Source: Pseudomonadota bacterium (GTDB taxonomy: Bacteria > Pseudomonadota > Gammaproteobacteria > Steroidobacterales > Steroidobacteraceae). From it: DNA of 15,186 nucleotides. Numbering within the stretch: the first letter of the stretch is position 1; every line of letters starts with the position of its first letter. The translations under genes were made by a program, and so were the position numbers. The stretch covers positions 1 to 15,186 of the forward strand of contig JAKBCG010000022.1 in NCBI GenBank assembly GCA_021808035.1, given 5' to 3'. Shown here piece by piece: positions 1-6,648 of this stretch. The notes under the pieces were generated by a model, which ran no database searches, was not told where the DNA came from, and saw only the letters and a program-made list of their open reading frames with translations.

Positions 1-196
1 AGCGGTGTGGATACGCGCCGACGTCGATCCCGAGGTCCGCGACGACCTCGGGCGTGATCCAGCCCGCGCACAGCTTGTGCCGCGGAAAGCGTTCACGATC
101 GAGCAGCAGCACGTCGGCGCCCGCCGCGACCAGGCGCGCGGCCGCCGACGATCCCGCGGGACCGCCTCCGACGATGATGATCTCGGCGCTGCGCAT
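1..196 (-). CDS. FAD-dependent oxidoreductase, geranylgeranyl-reductase-like (partial, N-terminus only)
   Basis: Only the first 65 or so codons are in the window; the gene continues past base 1. The N-terminus has a clear dinucleotide-binding fold: a short hydrophobic strand (residues 5-9), the glycine motif GGGPAGSSAA at about 10-19, and a second strand ending in the acidic residue of LLLDRE near 33-38. It is followed by FPRHKLCAGWITPE, the hallmark of the geranylgeranyl reductase/PHBH-like flavoprotein group, in which the segment after the second strand contacts FAD. The ATG lies 7 bases after the stop of the cyclopropane synthase gene, behind only a weak GGG ribosome site, so it is probably read from the same mRNA by translational coupling. 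Known family members reduce isoprenoid or other hydrophobic double bonds, or act as monooxygenases. The placement suggests a lipid substrate, which is inference. The substrate-binding half is not visible. Confidence 0.85.
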   Translation of the reverse strand, partial: MRSAEIIIVGGGPAGSSAAARLVAAGADVLLLDRERFPRHKLCAGWITPEVVADLGIDVGAYPHR

Positions 197-203
197 CGAA
201 ACC

Positions 204-1433
204 CTAGCGGGCGTAGAGGTACTCGCGCGTGAGCGGAACGTCGTTGTTCTCGCGACCGGTGAACATCACCTGGAAGAGCTGCAGCACGCCGGACTCGAAC
301 GCCGCGACCGACCCCGCGAGATACAGCCGCCAGGTGCGGACCAGCCGCTCGTCGAACAACTCCCGCACCCGGTCGATCGCGGTCTCGTACCGGCGCAGCC
401 AGTGCCGCAAGGTCAACGCGTAGTGCAGACGAAGGTTCTCCACGTCCAACACCGAGAGGTCCGTCGGTTCGAACAGCTGCATCATCTGGCCGATCGACGG
501 CGGGTAGGCACCCGGGAAGATGCGCTTCTCGATCCACGGATGGAGCGATCCGGGCTGGTTGCGGCCGATCGAATGGATCAGCCCGCGGCCGTCCGCGCCG
601 ATCGACTCGCGCGCGATGCGCCCGAGGGTCGCGTAATTCTCCACGCCGACGTGTTCGAGCATCCCGACCGAGACGAACGCGTCGTAGCGCCCGCGGATGT
701 TGCGGTAGTCGTCCTCGACGAACTCGACGCGTCCGTCGAGCCCGAGCTCGCGGGCGCGCCGGCGGGCGAACGCGATTTGTTCCTTCGAGATGTTGAACGC
801 CCTGACCTTCGCGCCGTAGCGGCCGGCGATGTGCAGCGCGAGCCCGCCCCAACCGCAGCCCGCCTCGACGACCGAATCGCTCGCCGACAACCGCAGCTTC
901 CGGCACACGTGGTCCATCTTCGCGACCTGCGCCTCGTCGAGTCCGGCATCCGCGCGCGGGAAGTACGCGCAGGTGTAGGCCATCGTCTCGCCGAGCCACA
1001 GCGCGTAGAAATCGTTGCCGAGGTCGTAGTGATGGTGGATGTTGTCGCGCGAGCCCTCGAGCGTGTTGCGCCGCGGCCGGCGGACCCATCCGGCGATCCG
1101 CTGCGGGATCGGGTCCTCACGATCGGCGCCGCTGCGGTATAAGACGTTCATCAGTTCGATCAGGTCGCCCTCGATCTCGATCCGACCTTCACTGTACGCA
1201 TCGCCGAATCGAACCTGGGGATCGGCGACCAACCCGAGGAGCGTCGCACGATCGGCGATCCGCACGGTCGCAACCGCGGGACCCGGTTGCGTCTCGACGC
1301 GCTCGCCGGTCCAGCCGAACACGAAGTCGATCGGCGGCTCGCCGATCCGCGCGAGCAGACGCCGCAACAGCTTCGCTTCCAACGATTCCCGGCCGTTCGC
1401 GCGCGAATCGACCGGCTGTGGAGCCGCGTTCAT
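204..1433 (-). CDS. cfa: Cyclopropane-fatty-acyl-phospholipid synthase
   Basis: The 409-residue product is an S-adenosylmethionine-dependent methyltransferase that adds a methylene across the double bond of unsaturated acyl chains in membrane phospholipid. Residues 1-125 match the family's N-terminal lipid-binding region. HYDLGNDFY (135-143) is the usual entry motif to the catalytic domain, and VEAGCGWGGLA (189-199) is the SAM-binding loop. Residues matching the E. coli bicarbonate/active site by local motif are C155 (MAYTCAYF), E260 (GMLEHVG), H287 and I289 (HSIG), and Y338 (LHYALTLRHW). Length is normal for the family. The start has GGGAGGG 7 bases upstream. The desaturase upstream on the same strand ends 66 bases away and the flavoprotein starts 7 bases downstream, so the three are likely cotranscribed, with the desaturase supplying the olefin. 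A variant such as a furan- or methyl-fatty-acid methyltransferase is possible, but the intact active-site set favours true CFA synthase. Confidence 0.93.
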   Translation of the reverse strand: MNAAPQPVDSRANGRESLEAKLLRRLLARIGEPPIDFVFGWTGERVETQPGPAVATVRIADRATLLGLVADPQVRFGDAYSEGRIEIEGDLIELMNVLYRSGADREDPIPQRIAGWVRRPRRNTLEGSRDNIHHHYDLGNDFYALWLGETMAYTCAYFPRADAGLDEAQVAKMDHVCRKLRLSASDSVVEAGCGWGGLALHIAGRYGAKVRAFNISKEQIAFARRRARELGLDGRVEFVEDDYRNIRGRYDAFVSVGMLEHVGVENYATLGRIARESIGADGRGLIHSIGRNQPGSLHPWIEKRIFPGAYPPSIGQMMQLFEPTDLSVLDVENLRLHYALTLRHWLRRYETAIDRVRELFDERLVRTWRLYLAGSVAAFESGVLQLFQVMFTGRENNDVPLTREYLYAR

Positions 1434-1499
1434 CCTCCAACCCTCCCAATCCGCGTCCCTACGATCCCGCGCGAACGCCGCGGGCCGGTCACCCGACCG

Positions 1500-2636
1500 T
1501 CAGTCGAGCTGCGCCTGGAGCACCCGCATGCGGCGCCGCTGGAAGCGCAGTTCGTATTCCAGCTCCCGCAGGCGCAGCTGCAGTGTCGAGCGTTCCCATC
1601 GTTCGGCGACCGCCCGCCTCGCATTCGCGAGTTGCTCCCGGACATCGGTCCAGGCCGAGACGATCCGGCAGAACGCCTCGTATTCCTCGGCGACCCGCCG
1701 CCGCAGGTGCTCGACCTGCGCACGGCCCGGGTTGCGCGCGAGTTGGCGCTCGGTCATGCGGAACTGCGCGTCGAGGATCGCGCGCTCGATCTTGAACCAG
1801 GGCACGCGCTTCAGCCCGTACGCGAGCCCGAGGCCCTGCATCGCGCGAATGAACCACTTCGAGGGGTCCCACTGCCACAGGCGCACGCCGTTGCGGTAGT
1901 CGTGCGCGAACATGTGATGGAAGTTGTGATATCCCTCGCCGTAGGTCAGGAACGCGAGCACGAAATTGTCGCGCGCGGTGTTCTCCTCGGTGTACGGCTG
2001 CGAGCCCCACATGTGCGCGAGCGAGTTGATGAAGAAGGTGAAGTGGTGGCTCACGACCAGGCGCAGCACGCCGACGAGCAGCAGCATTCCGACGATGTCG
2101 CCGCTCCACCAGCCGATCAGCAGCGGCACGCCGACGTTCATCGCGATCGCGATCGGGAGATAGTGCCGTTGCTGCCACATCACCAGCGGGTCGCGCTGCA
2201 GGTCCCGGACCGTGTTCAGGTCCTGGTCGCCGCTCGGATAGTCGCGCAGCATCCAGCCGATGTGCGAGAACCAGAAGCCGCGGCGCGCGCAGTACGGATC
2301 CCGATCGGGATCGTCGATGTAGCGATGGTGCTTGCGGTGATCCGCACTCCATTTGAGCGCGCTGTTCTGCAACGCCATCGCCCCGAGCAGCAGATAGACG
2401 AGCCGCAGCGCCGGCCGCGCCTCGTAGGTCGAGTGCGCGAACAGCCGATGGTAGCCACAGGTGATTGCGAGCTCGTTGGTGCTCAGGAATGCCGCGAACC
2501 AGATCCACTCCGAGGCCCGGTAGCCGTGGGCGAACCCGTACCACGGCACCAGCACGACGGCCGCCGCGGTCGTCGCCACGAACATCGCCAACGTCACCCA
2601 GTTGATCGGGGCGGCGGGCGTGCGTGTTGCAATCAT
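1500..2636 (-). CDS. Membrane acyl-CoA (delta-9 type) fatty-acid desaturase
   Basis: This 378-residue integral membrane di-iron desaturase introduces a cis double bond in a fatty acyl chain. The three histidine boxes are HRLFAH (63-68), HRKHH (100-104) and HNFHH (237-241). An extra histidine in NSLAH (208) matches the fourth metal-binding motif of stearoyl-CoA-desaturase-type enzymes. Hydrophobic segments lie near 14-33, 43-60, 78-92, 158-172 and 180-198. A longer frame begins at 2669, but the start chosen at 2636 has a strong GGAGGAG exactly 7 bases upstream. From about residue 289 the C-terminus is a charged, helical extension rich in Arg, Glu and Leu (about 90 residues), probably coiled coil, which is longer than many bacterial relatives. 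The gene sits upstream of cfa, so its product can feed cyclopropanation. Acyl-CoA versus phospholipid substrate cannot be told from the sequence. Confidence 0.92.
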   Translation of the reverse strand: MIATRTPAAPINWVTLAMFVATTAAAVVLVPWYGFAHGYRASEWIWFAAFLSTNELAITCGYHRLFAHSTYEARPALRLVYLLLGAMALQNSALKWSADHRKHHRYIDDPDRDPYCARRGFWFSHIGWMLRDYPSGDQDLNTVRDLQRDPLVMWQQRHYLPIAIAMNVGVPLLIGWWSGDIVGMLLLVGVLRLVVSHHFTFFINSLAHMWGSQPYTEENTARDNFVLAFLTYGEGYHNFHHMFAHDYRNGVRLWQWDPSKWFIRAMQGLGLAYGLKRVPWFKIERAILDAQFRMTERQLARNPGRAQVEHLRRRVAEEYEAFCRIVSAWTDVREQLANARRAVAERWERSTLQLRLRELEYELRFQRRRMRVLQAQLD

Positions 2637-2684
2637 CGAGTCACTCCTCCGCGAGGGGACCGCGGGCACTGCATCGGATGTTCA

Positions 2685-2703
2685 CCCGGACCGGGCGTCC
2701 GGG
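2685..2703 (-). other. Short inverted repeat between kinase and desaturase genes
   Basis: A perfect 7-base inverted repeat, CCCGGAC/GTCCGGG, has a 5-base loop. It lies about 46 bases after the kinase stop and about 50 bases before the desaturase start, in the only non-coding gap between them (2637-2748). No run of T follows on the minus strand, so it is a weak candidate for an intrinsic terminator. It could instead be an attenuator, an operator, or chance in GC-rich DNA. I found no convincing -35/-10 pair in this gap. Confidence 0.3.
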
Positions 2704-2748
2704 AGGACGCTCGCCGACCGGTCTCCTTCAGGGTGCGAACCGGCGCCC

Positions 2749-4683
2749 TTAGTGTAGCGACAGTGCCGCCGGGGCGGAAGGGACCGCGACCAGCAGTCCG
2801 TCGAACTCGCGCAGCAATACGTCGATATCGACCGGTTTCGGCAGGATCCGGTCGGCGATCGCCCGCGCCTTGCCGATTTGCCGGTCCGAGATGTCGCCGG
2901 TCAACACGATCGTCGGCGGCTTGCGGCCGAGCGCCTCGGCGAGTTCGCTCACCACCTGGTCGCCGGTCTGGCCTTGCTGCAGGTGGAAGTCGCACAGGAT
3001 CAGGTCCGGCCGCACGCCCTCCTCGACGCGGCGCAAGGCCTCGGCGCGCGAGGCGGCGTGCACGACGTCGTAGCCCTCGAGCGAGAGCAGCAGGCCCATC
3101 GAGCGGGCGACGCCGGCGTCGTCTTCCACGTGCAGGATCGTCCCGCGACGGCCCGTCGGCCCGCCCGGCGACGCCGGGGGACATGCGGCGCGCGGCTCGG
3201 GCGCCGCGGCGTTCTGCGTGGCGGCCTCGTCCGCGGTACCGCACGGCAGGGACACGGTGAACGTCGATCCCCGACCGACCTCGGACTCGACCCGCACCTC
3301 GTGGTCGAGCAGCCGACACAGGCTGTGCACGATCGACAACCCGAGCCCGACCCCGCGACGTTGATCGAGCCCGGTCGCATCCACCCGATAGAACGCCTCG
3401 AAGATCCGCGGCAGGTGCTCCTGGTCGATCCCGACACCGCTGTCGGTCACGTCGATCGCGAGCCGCGCGCCGTCGCGGCGCACCCGCAGGCGCACCTCGC
3501 CACGGGGGGTGTACTTGATCGCGTTGGCGAGCAGGTTCCGCAGGATCACCGGCAAGAGCGTGGGGTCGCTGCGCACGACCTCCGCGCTGTCGTCGATGCC
3601 GAGGGCGAGGCCGCGCGCCGACGCCGCAACCGAGAAATCCGCGCGCAGGCGATGCAGCATCTCGGTGAGCCGGAAGTCGCGTTGGACCGGGACGATCACC
3701 CCCCGTTCGATCCGGTTCACGTCCATCAGCGCGGCGAGCGTGTCGTCGAGGTACCGTACGGCCTCCTCGAGCAGCGCGAGCGAGGGCTGAAGCGGACCGC
3801 CGGCGAGCGACCGGGACAGCACCGCGTGCAGGCTCCAGATCGTCTGCAGCGGTTGGCGCAGGTCATGGCTCGCGGACGCGAGGAAGCGCGACTTGAACTC
3901 GTTCGCCTGCACCGCGGCGTTGCGCGCGGCCTCGAGCTCGGCCTCCAGGCGCTTGTGCTCGGTGACGTCACGGCCGACGGACTGGATCTCCTGGAGCCGC
4001 CCGTCGCCGTCGAACAGCGCGCGATTGACGAGCTGCACCCAGCGGATCTCCCCGTCCGCGCGCGTGATCCGGCATTCGATCGTGATGATCGGATCCGCCG
4101 GCCCGAGTGTCGCATATCGCGCCTGGACCTCGCTGGCGTCCTCGCAGATCAGGTAAAGCGACCAGTGCGTACCGAGGATCTCGTCGCGCGTCCTGCCGAC
4201 CATGCGGCAGAACGCGCCGTTGACGAACACCAGCACACCGTCGGGGCGGTAGCGCTGCACCAGGTCGGTCATGTCCTCGATCACCGCCAGATAGCGCAGC
4301 TCGCTGGCATGCGCTTTTGCGGCGGCGCCACGCCAACGGCCCGCATAGACGCGCATCCGCCAGACGATCCAGACGATCCCAAGCGCGGTCGCGAAGAACA
4401 TCGCGGCCGCGGCGGCCGCATCGCGATCCGAGACGAGGCCCGGGGACGGCAGCAGCAACAAGTACGCGGCCAGGGCGCTCGCGACCGACACCGCGATACC
4501 GGCGCCTGCGCCGCAAAAAACCGCGGCGATGGCGACCGCCGGATAGAAAACGACGAGGTTCAACCCGGGCACCGGCGGCATGATCGTGAGCCGCAGCCCG
4601 ACTGCGATGCAAAATATCCCGGCCGCGAGCAGGTATCGCTTCGCTGCAGACCAATGCTCGCTGATCCTTGCAACGGGTGACAT
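2749..4683 (-). CDS. Membrane-anchored hybrid sensor histidine kinase (DUF4118-like TM, PAS, HisKA, HATPase, receiver)
   Basis: The 644-residue product has four hydrophobic segments at about 17-34, 42-58, 62-81 and 92-109, whose pattern (NLVVFYPAVAIAAVF, GAGAGI) resembles the KdpD-type DUF4118 membrane module. A PAS domain follows (about 127-241), then a short coiled coil. The HisKA dimerisation domain has the phospho-acceptor H273 in SASHDLRQPLQ. The ATPase domain has the N box (N387, LLANAIKYT), DSGVG (414-418) and GVGLGL (444-449). A C-terminal receiver carries acidic E520, D521 and D522, phospho-acceptor D565 (LILCDFHL), T595 and K616. All catalytic residues are present. I chose the ATG at 4683, with GAGGGG upstream; in-frame starts at 4719 and 4755 (a TTG) lack ribosome sites. 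No response-regulator gene with an output domain is adjacent, so phosphotransfer must leave the locus. It lies just upstream of the lipid genes on the same strand, which may hint at membrane sensing. Confidence 0.9.
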   Translation of the reverse strand: MSPVARISEHWSAAKRYLLAAGIFCIAVGLRLTIMPPVPGLNLVVFYPAVAIAAVFCGAGAGIAVSVASALAAYLLLLPSPGLVSDRDAAAAAAMFFATALGIVWIVWRMRVYAGRWRGAAAKAHASELRYLAVIEDMTDLVQRYRPDGVLVFVNGAFCRMVGRTRDEILGTHWSLYLICEDASEVQARYATLGPADPIITIECRITRADGEIRWVQLVNRALFDGDGRLQEIQSVGRDVTEHKRLEAELEAARNAAVQANEFKSRFLASASHDLRQPLQTIWSLHAVLSRSLAGGPLQPSLALLEEAVRYLDDTLAALMDVNRIERGVIVPVQRDFRLTEMLHRLRADFSVAASARGLALGIDDSAEVVRSDPTLLPVILRNLLANAIKYTPRGEVRLRVRRDGARLAIDVTDSGVGIDQEHLPRIFEAFYRVDATGLDQRRGVGLGLSIVHSLCRLLDHEVRVESEVGRGSTFTVSLPCGTADEAATQNAAAPEPRAACPPASPGGPTGRRGTILHVEDDAGVARSMGLLLSLEGYDVVHAASRAEALRRVEEGVRPDLILCDFHLQQGQTGDQVVSELAEALGRKPPTIVLTGDISDRQIGKARAIADRILPKPVDIDVLLREFDGLLVAVPSAPAALSLH

Positions 4684-4968
4684 GCAAGAAGGCCCCCTCG
4701 ACCCAACCCGCGCGGCCATCCGGTAGACGAGTCTGCGGCCGTCGTCGCGAGGCAACTATACGGGTTTTTACGTTTGTCTCCTTGGGAAATCCCCAGGGTC
4801 GGCCCGACCGGATCCGCGGTGCGGCCGAGCCGGGCACTGATCAATCCGCTAGGCCGCTAGCGATAAGTCCGCATGGCGTCGCCGGGGCGGCGCTCGCAGA
4901 CTTTGCGCCGAAGGATCGATATCCGGGGGCCACGGATGGCCCGGCTCGAGGTGAAGGAGCGCACAGTC
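4684..4968. promoter_or_regulatory. Divergent intergenic region between kinase and BON-protein genes
   Basis: This 285-base gap should hold promoters for both flanking genes. Its middle (about 4752-4790) is distinctly richer in A and T than the surroundings. On the minus strand TATAGT at 4760-4755 is a possible -10 box for the kinase, but no good -35 is spaced from it. An imperfect inverted repeat (CCTTGGG at 4780-4786, CCCCAGG at 4791-4797, one mismatch) lies just upstream of that box. Nearer the BON gene, CGCTAG (4847-4852) and CTAGCG (4857-4862) form a perfect 6-base inverted repeat with a 4-base spacer, which overlaps a tandem 8-mer (CCGCTAGG, CCGCTAGC). Either could be an operator; none is proven. 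I see no convincing gene in the gap. Confidence 0.4.
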
Positions 4969-5619
4969 ATGAAATCCGACAACGACATCCGTCGCGACGT
5001 ACAGAGCGAGCTGCAGTGGGATCCCAGCGTCGACGACCGCAACATCGGCGTGATCGTCAAGGACGGCGTGGTCACGCTGACCGGCGAGGTTCCGCAATTC
5101 TCCGACCGCTGGAACGCCGAGGACATCGCGAAGCGCGTCGGCGGCGTACGCGCGATCGCGAACGAACTGCAGGTGCGGATTCCGGTCGCCGGCGCCCGCA
5201 ACGACACCGAGATCGCCGAGGCGGCCGCGAACGCCCTGCGCTGGCACGTCGCGACCGTCGCGGCCGAGATCAAGCCGGTGGTCAACGATGGGTGGATCAC
5301 CTTGACGGGGCAGGTGAACTGGGGGTTCCAGCGGGTGGCCGCCGAGAACGCGATGCGCAACCTGATCGGCGTCAAGGGCGTGACCAACAACATCCGGGTG
5401 CTCTCGGCGGTCAAGCCCGCCGACGTGAAGAGCAAGATCGAGGACGCGTTCAAGCGGCATGCGTTGCTGGACGCGAAGGAGATCGCGGTACAGGTGCACG
5501 ACTCGACGGTCACGCTCGTCGGCCGCGTACACACCTGGCAGGAGCGCGAGGACGCGGCGCGAGCCGCCTGGGCCGCGCCGGGGGTCGTCAACGTGGAGAA
5601 TCGCCTGACGATTCAATAG
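4969..5619 (+). CDS. Triple BON-domain protein (OsmY-like)
   Basis: The 216-residue protein consists almost wholly of three BON domains at about 3-71, 78-145 and 150-216. Each has the pattern of an N-terminal helix, a hydrophobic strand with D/NG or DS turn and V/ITLTG/VG (VVTLTGEV at 34-41, WITLTGQV at 109-116, VTLVGRV at 181-187), a helix with R/E and A residues, and a closing GVxxVxNxLxV-like strand. BON domains are small alpha/beta folds, often linked to envelope stress or phospholipid binding, as in OsmY. The start at 4969 has GAAGGAG 9 bases upstream; the frame is open to 4873 but without a ribosome site. Unlike OsmY, no signal peptide is visible, so the protein is probably cytoplasmic unless targeted another way. 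It stands alone on the plus strand, convergent with the thioesterase 26 bases downstream. Its ligand is unknown. Confidence 0.9.
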   Translation: MKSDNDIRRDVQSELQWDPSVDDRNIGVIVKDGVVTLTGEVPQFSDRWNAEDIAKRVGGVRAIANELQVRIPVAGARNDTEIAEAAANALRWHVATVAAEIKPVVNDGWITLTGQVNWGFQRVAAENAMRNLIGVKGVTNNIRVLSAVKPADVKSKIEDAFKRHALLDAKEIAVQVHDSTVTLVGRVHTWQEREDAARAAWAAPGVVNVENRLTIQ

Positions 5620-5645
5620 TCGGGCGCAGGGTGCGGCTCGCGAGA

Positions 5646-6113
5646 TCACAGCGCCGCGAGTCCGGGCAATGCCGCGACGACCGACGGCGAAGGCACGTAG
5701 CAGCGCACGAAGGACTCCGGCCAGCGCGACGGCCGGCCGCTGGTCAACGCGATGCAGGCGTAGTCGATCCCGGCGCGCGCGAGCGTCACGCCGCCCGCGC
5801 GGCGGACCTGGAAGCGGCGCCCGATCCGCAGCGGCCCGGTCCCCGGCACGAGCCAGGTCGCGACCTCGATCCGGTCGCCGCGCAAGGCCGGCCGCCGGTA
5901 GGCGATCACGCTGCGCACCACGGCCATGCCGCGGTCGAGCGCGAGACACTCGCCGATCGGCAGGCCGAGGTGCGCGGAATGGTCCCACGCGGCACGGTCG
6001 AACCAGGTCATGTAGACCGCGTTGTTCACGTGCTGGTATTCGTCGATGTCCGCGTCGGCGACGTCGAAGGACACGACGTGCGGGTCAGGCAAGTCCCAGG
6101 ACTCAGCGCTCAT
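5646..6113 (-). CDS. Acyl-CoA thioesterase, 4HBT/YbgC-like hot-dog fold
   Basis: The 155-residue protein is the usual size for a single hot-dog domain thioesterase. Near the N-terminus, ADADIDEYQHVNNAVYMTWF (19-38) matches the family signature DxDxxxHVNNxxYxxW; D24 is the likely catalytic acid by analogy with 4-hydroxybenzoyl-CoA thioesterase. Hydrophobic strands follow: MAVVRSVIAYRRPAL (63-77, with the conserved R/P), EVATWLV and a closing GIDYACIALTSGRPSRWP. Family enzymes hydrolyse short to long acyl-CoA or aryl-CoA esters in the cytoplasm; the substrate cannot be read here. A GGGGG tract lies 6 bases before the ATG. It is the last gene of a minus-strand run, 21 bases after the flavodoxin-like gene, so the two are very likely cotranscribed. 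It ends 26 bases from the convergent BON gene, with no obvious terminator between them. Confidence 0.87.
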   Translation of the reverse strand: MSAESWDLPDPHVVSFDVADADIDEYQHVNNAVYMTWFDRAAWDHSAHLGLPIGECLALDRGMAVVRSVIAYRRPALRGDRIEVATWLVPGTGPLRIGRRFQVRRAGGVTLARAGIDYACIALTSGRPSRWPESFVRCYVPSPSVVAALPGLAAL

Positions 6114-6134
6114 CCCTCGCCCCCGGCCGCCGCA

Positions 6135-6629
6135 TCAGAAGATTCCGAGTCCGACGCCGCTCGCGAGCGTCGCGCCGAGCTCGCCGCAGCGTGCGCGGTC
6201 CGGTTCGCCGATCTGTTTCGCGCGCAGGATCTGCTCCGGCGTCTGCGCGTGCGTGCAGACGATCAACGGCTCGGCGATCGCCTGCAACCGCCAGCCGGTC
6301 GCGATCCGCTCGATCTGGCGCGCGGCGTTATGACCGTCGCTCCCGGCGCAGACCATCGCCGCATAGGGACGCCCGGCGATCCGGTCGAGGACCGCGTAGT
6401 AGGTCCTGTCGAAGAAGCGTTTCACGACGCCGCTGATCGCCGCGAGGTTCTCCGGCGTCGCGAACAGGTAACCGTCCGCACGCAGCAAGTCTTCCGCGCC
6501 CGCCTGATCGGCGTGCCGCACGCCCACCTCGACCGCGGCGTCCGCGTCGGCCGCGCCGCGTGCCGCGGCCTCGACCATTTGCAAGGTCCCGCCGGTGTCG
6601 CTGTGATAGACGATCAGTATCGAGCGCAT
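6135..6629 (-). CDS. Flavodoxin-family protein / NAD(P)H-dependent FMN oxidoreductase
   Basis: The 164-residue product has a flavodoxin-like fold. The first strand ILIVYHS (4-10) runs into the phosphate-binding loop SDTGGTLQM (10-18), the usual FMN-binding S/T-x-T-G-x-T pattern. The segment GYLFATPENLAAISGVVKRFFDRTYY (53-78) matches the second FMN loop of this family (G-T-P-V/E-N...K-x-F-F-D-R). MVCAGSDGHNAARQIERIA (92-110) is the third loop. Such proteins carry electrons or reduce quinones and other small acceptors in the cytoplasm. The frame is open upstream to 6911, but that part overlaps the Asp-box gene in another frame. The ATG at 6629 opens the recognisable flavodoxin N-terminus and is 19 bases after the Asp-box stop. 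Its ribosome site is weak, consistent with coupling. Its partner is unknown; the neighbouring thioesterase gives no clear pathway. Confidence 0.85.
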   Translation of the reverse strand: MRSILIVYHSDTGGTLQMVEAAARGAADADAAVEVGVRHADQAGAEDLLRADGYLFATPENLAAISGVVKRFFDRTYYAVLDRIAGRPYAAMVCAGSDGHNAARQIERIATGWRLQAIAEPLIVCTHAQTPEQILRAKQIGEPDRARCGELGATLASGVGLGIF

Positions 6630-6648
6630 GCCGGCACCGGTCGGCCGC

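Noticed and set aside
1287..3260. Plus-strand open frame of 657 codons
   Set aside because: It lies antisense to the desaturase, cfa and kinase genes, has low-complexity Arg/Pro/Asp-rich composition and no recognisable motif. It is open only because stops are rare at this GC content.
2878..4680. Plus-strand open frame of 600 codons antisense to the histidine kinase
   Set aside because: The opposite strand encodes all canonical kinase and receiver motifs; this frame has none and is a GC shadow.
5637..5660. CTCGCG/CGCGAG inverted repeat between BON and thioesterase as a terminator
   Set aside because: The stem is only 6 pairs with a 12-base loop and no T-run, and it mostly overlaps the thioesterase coding end.
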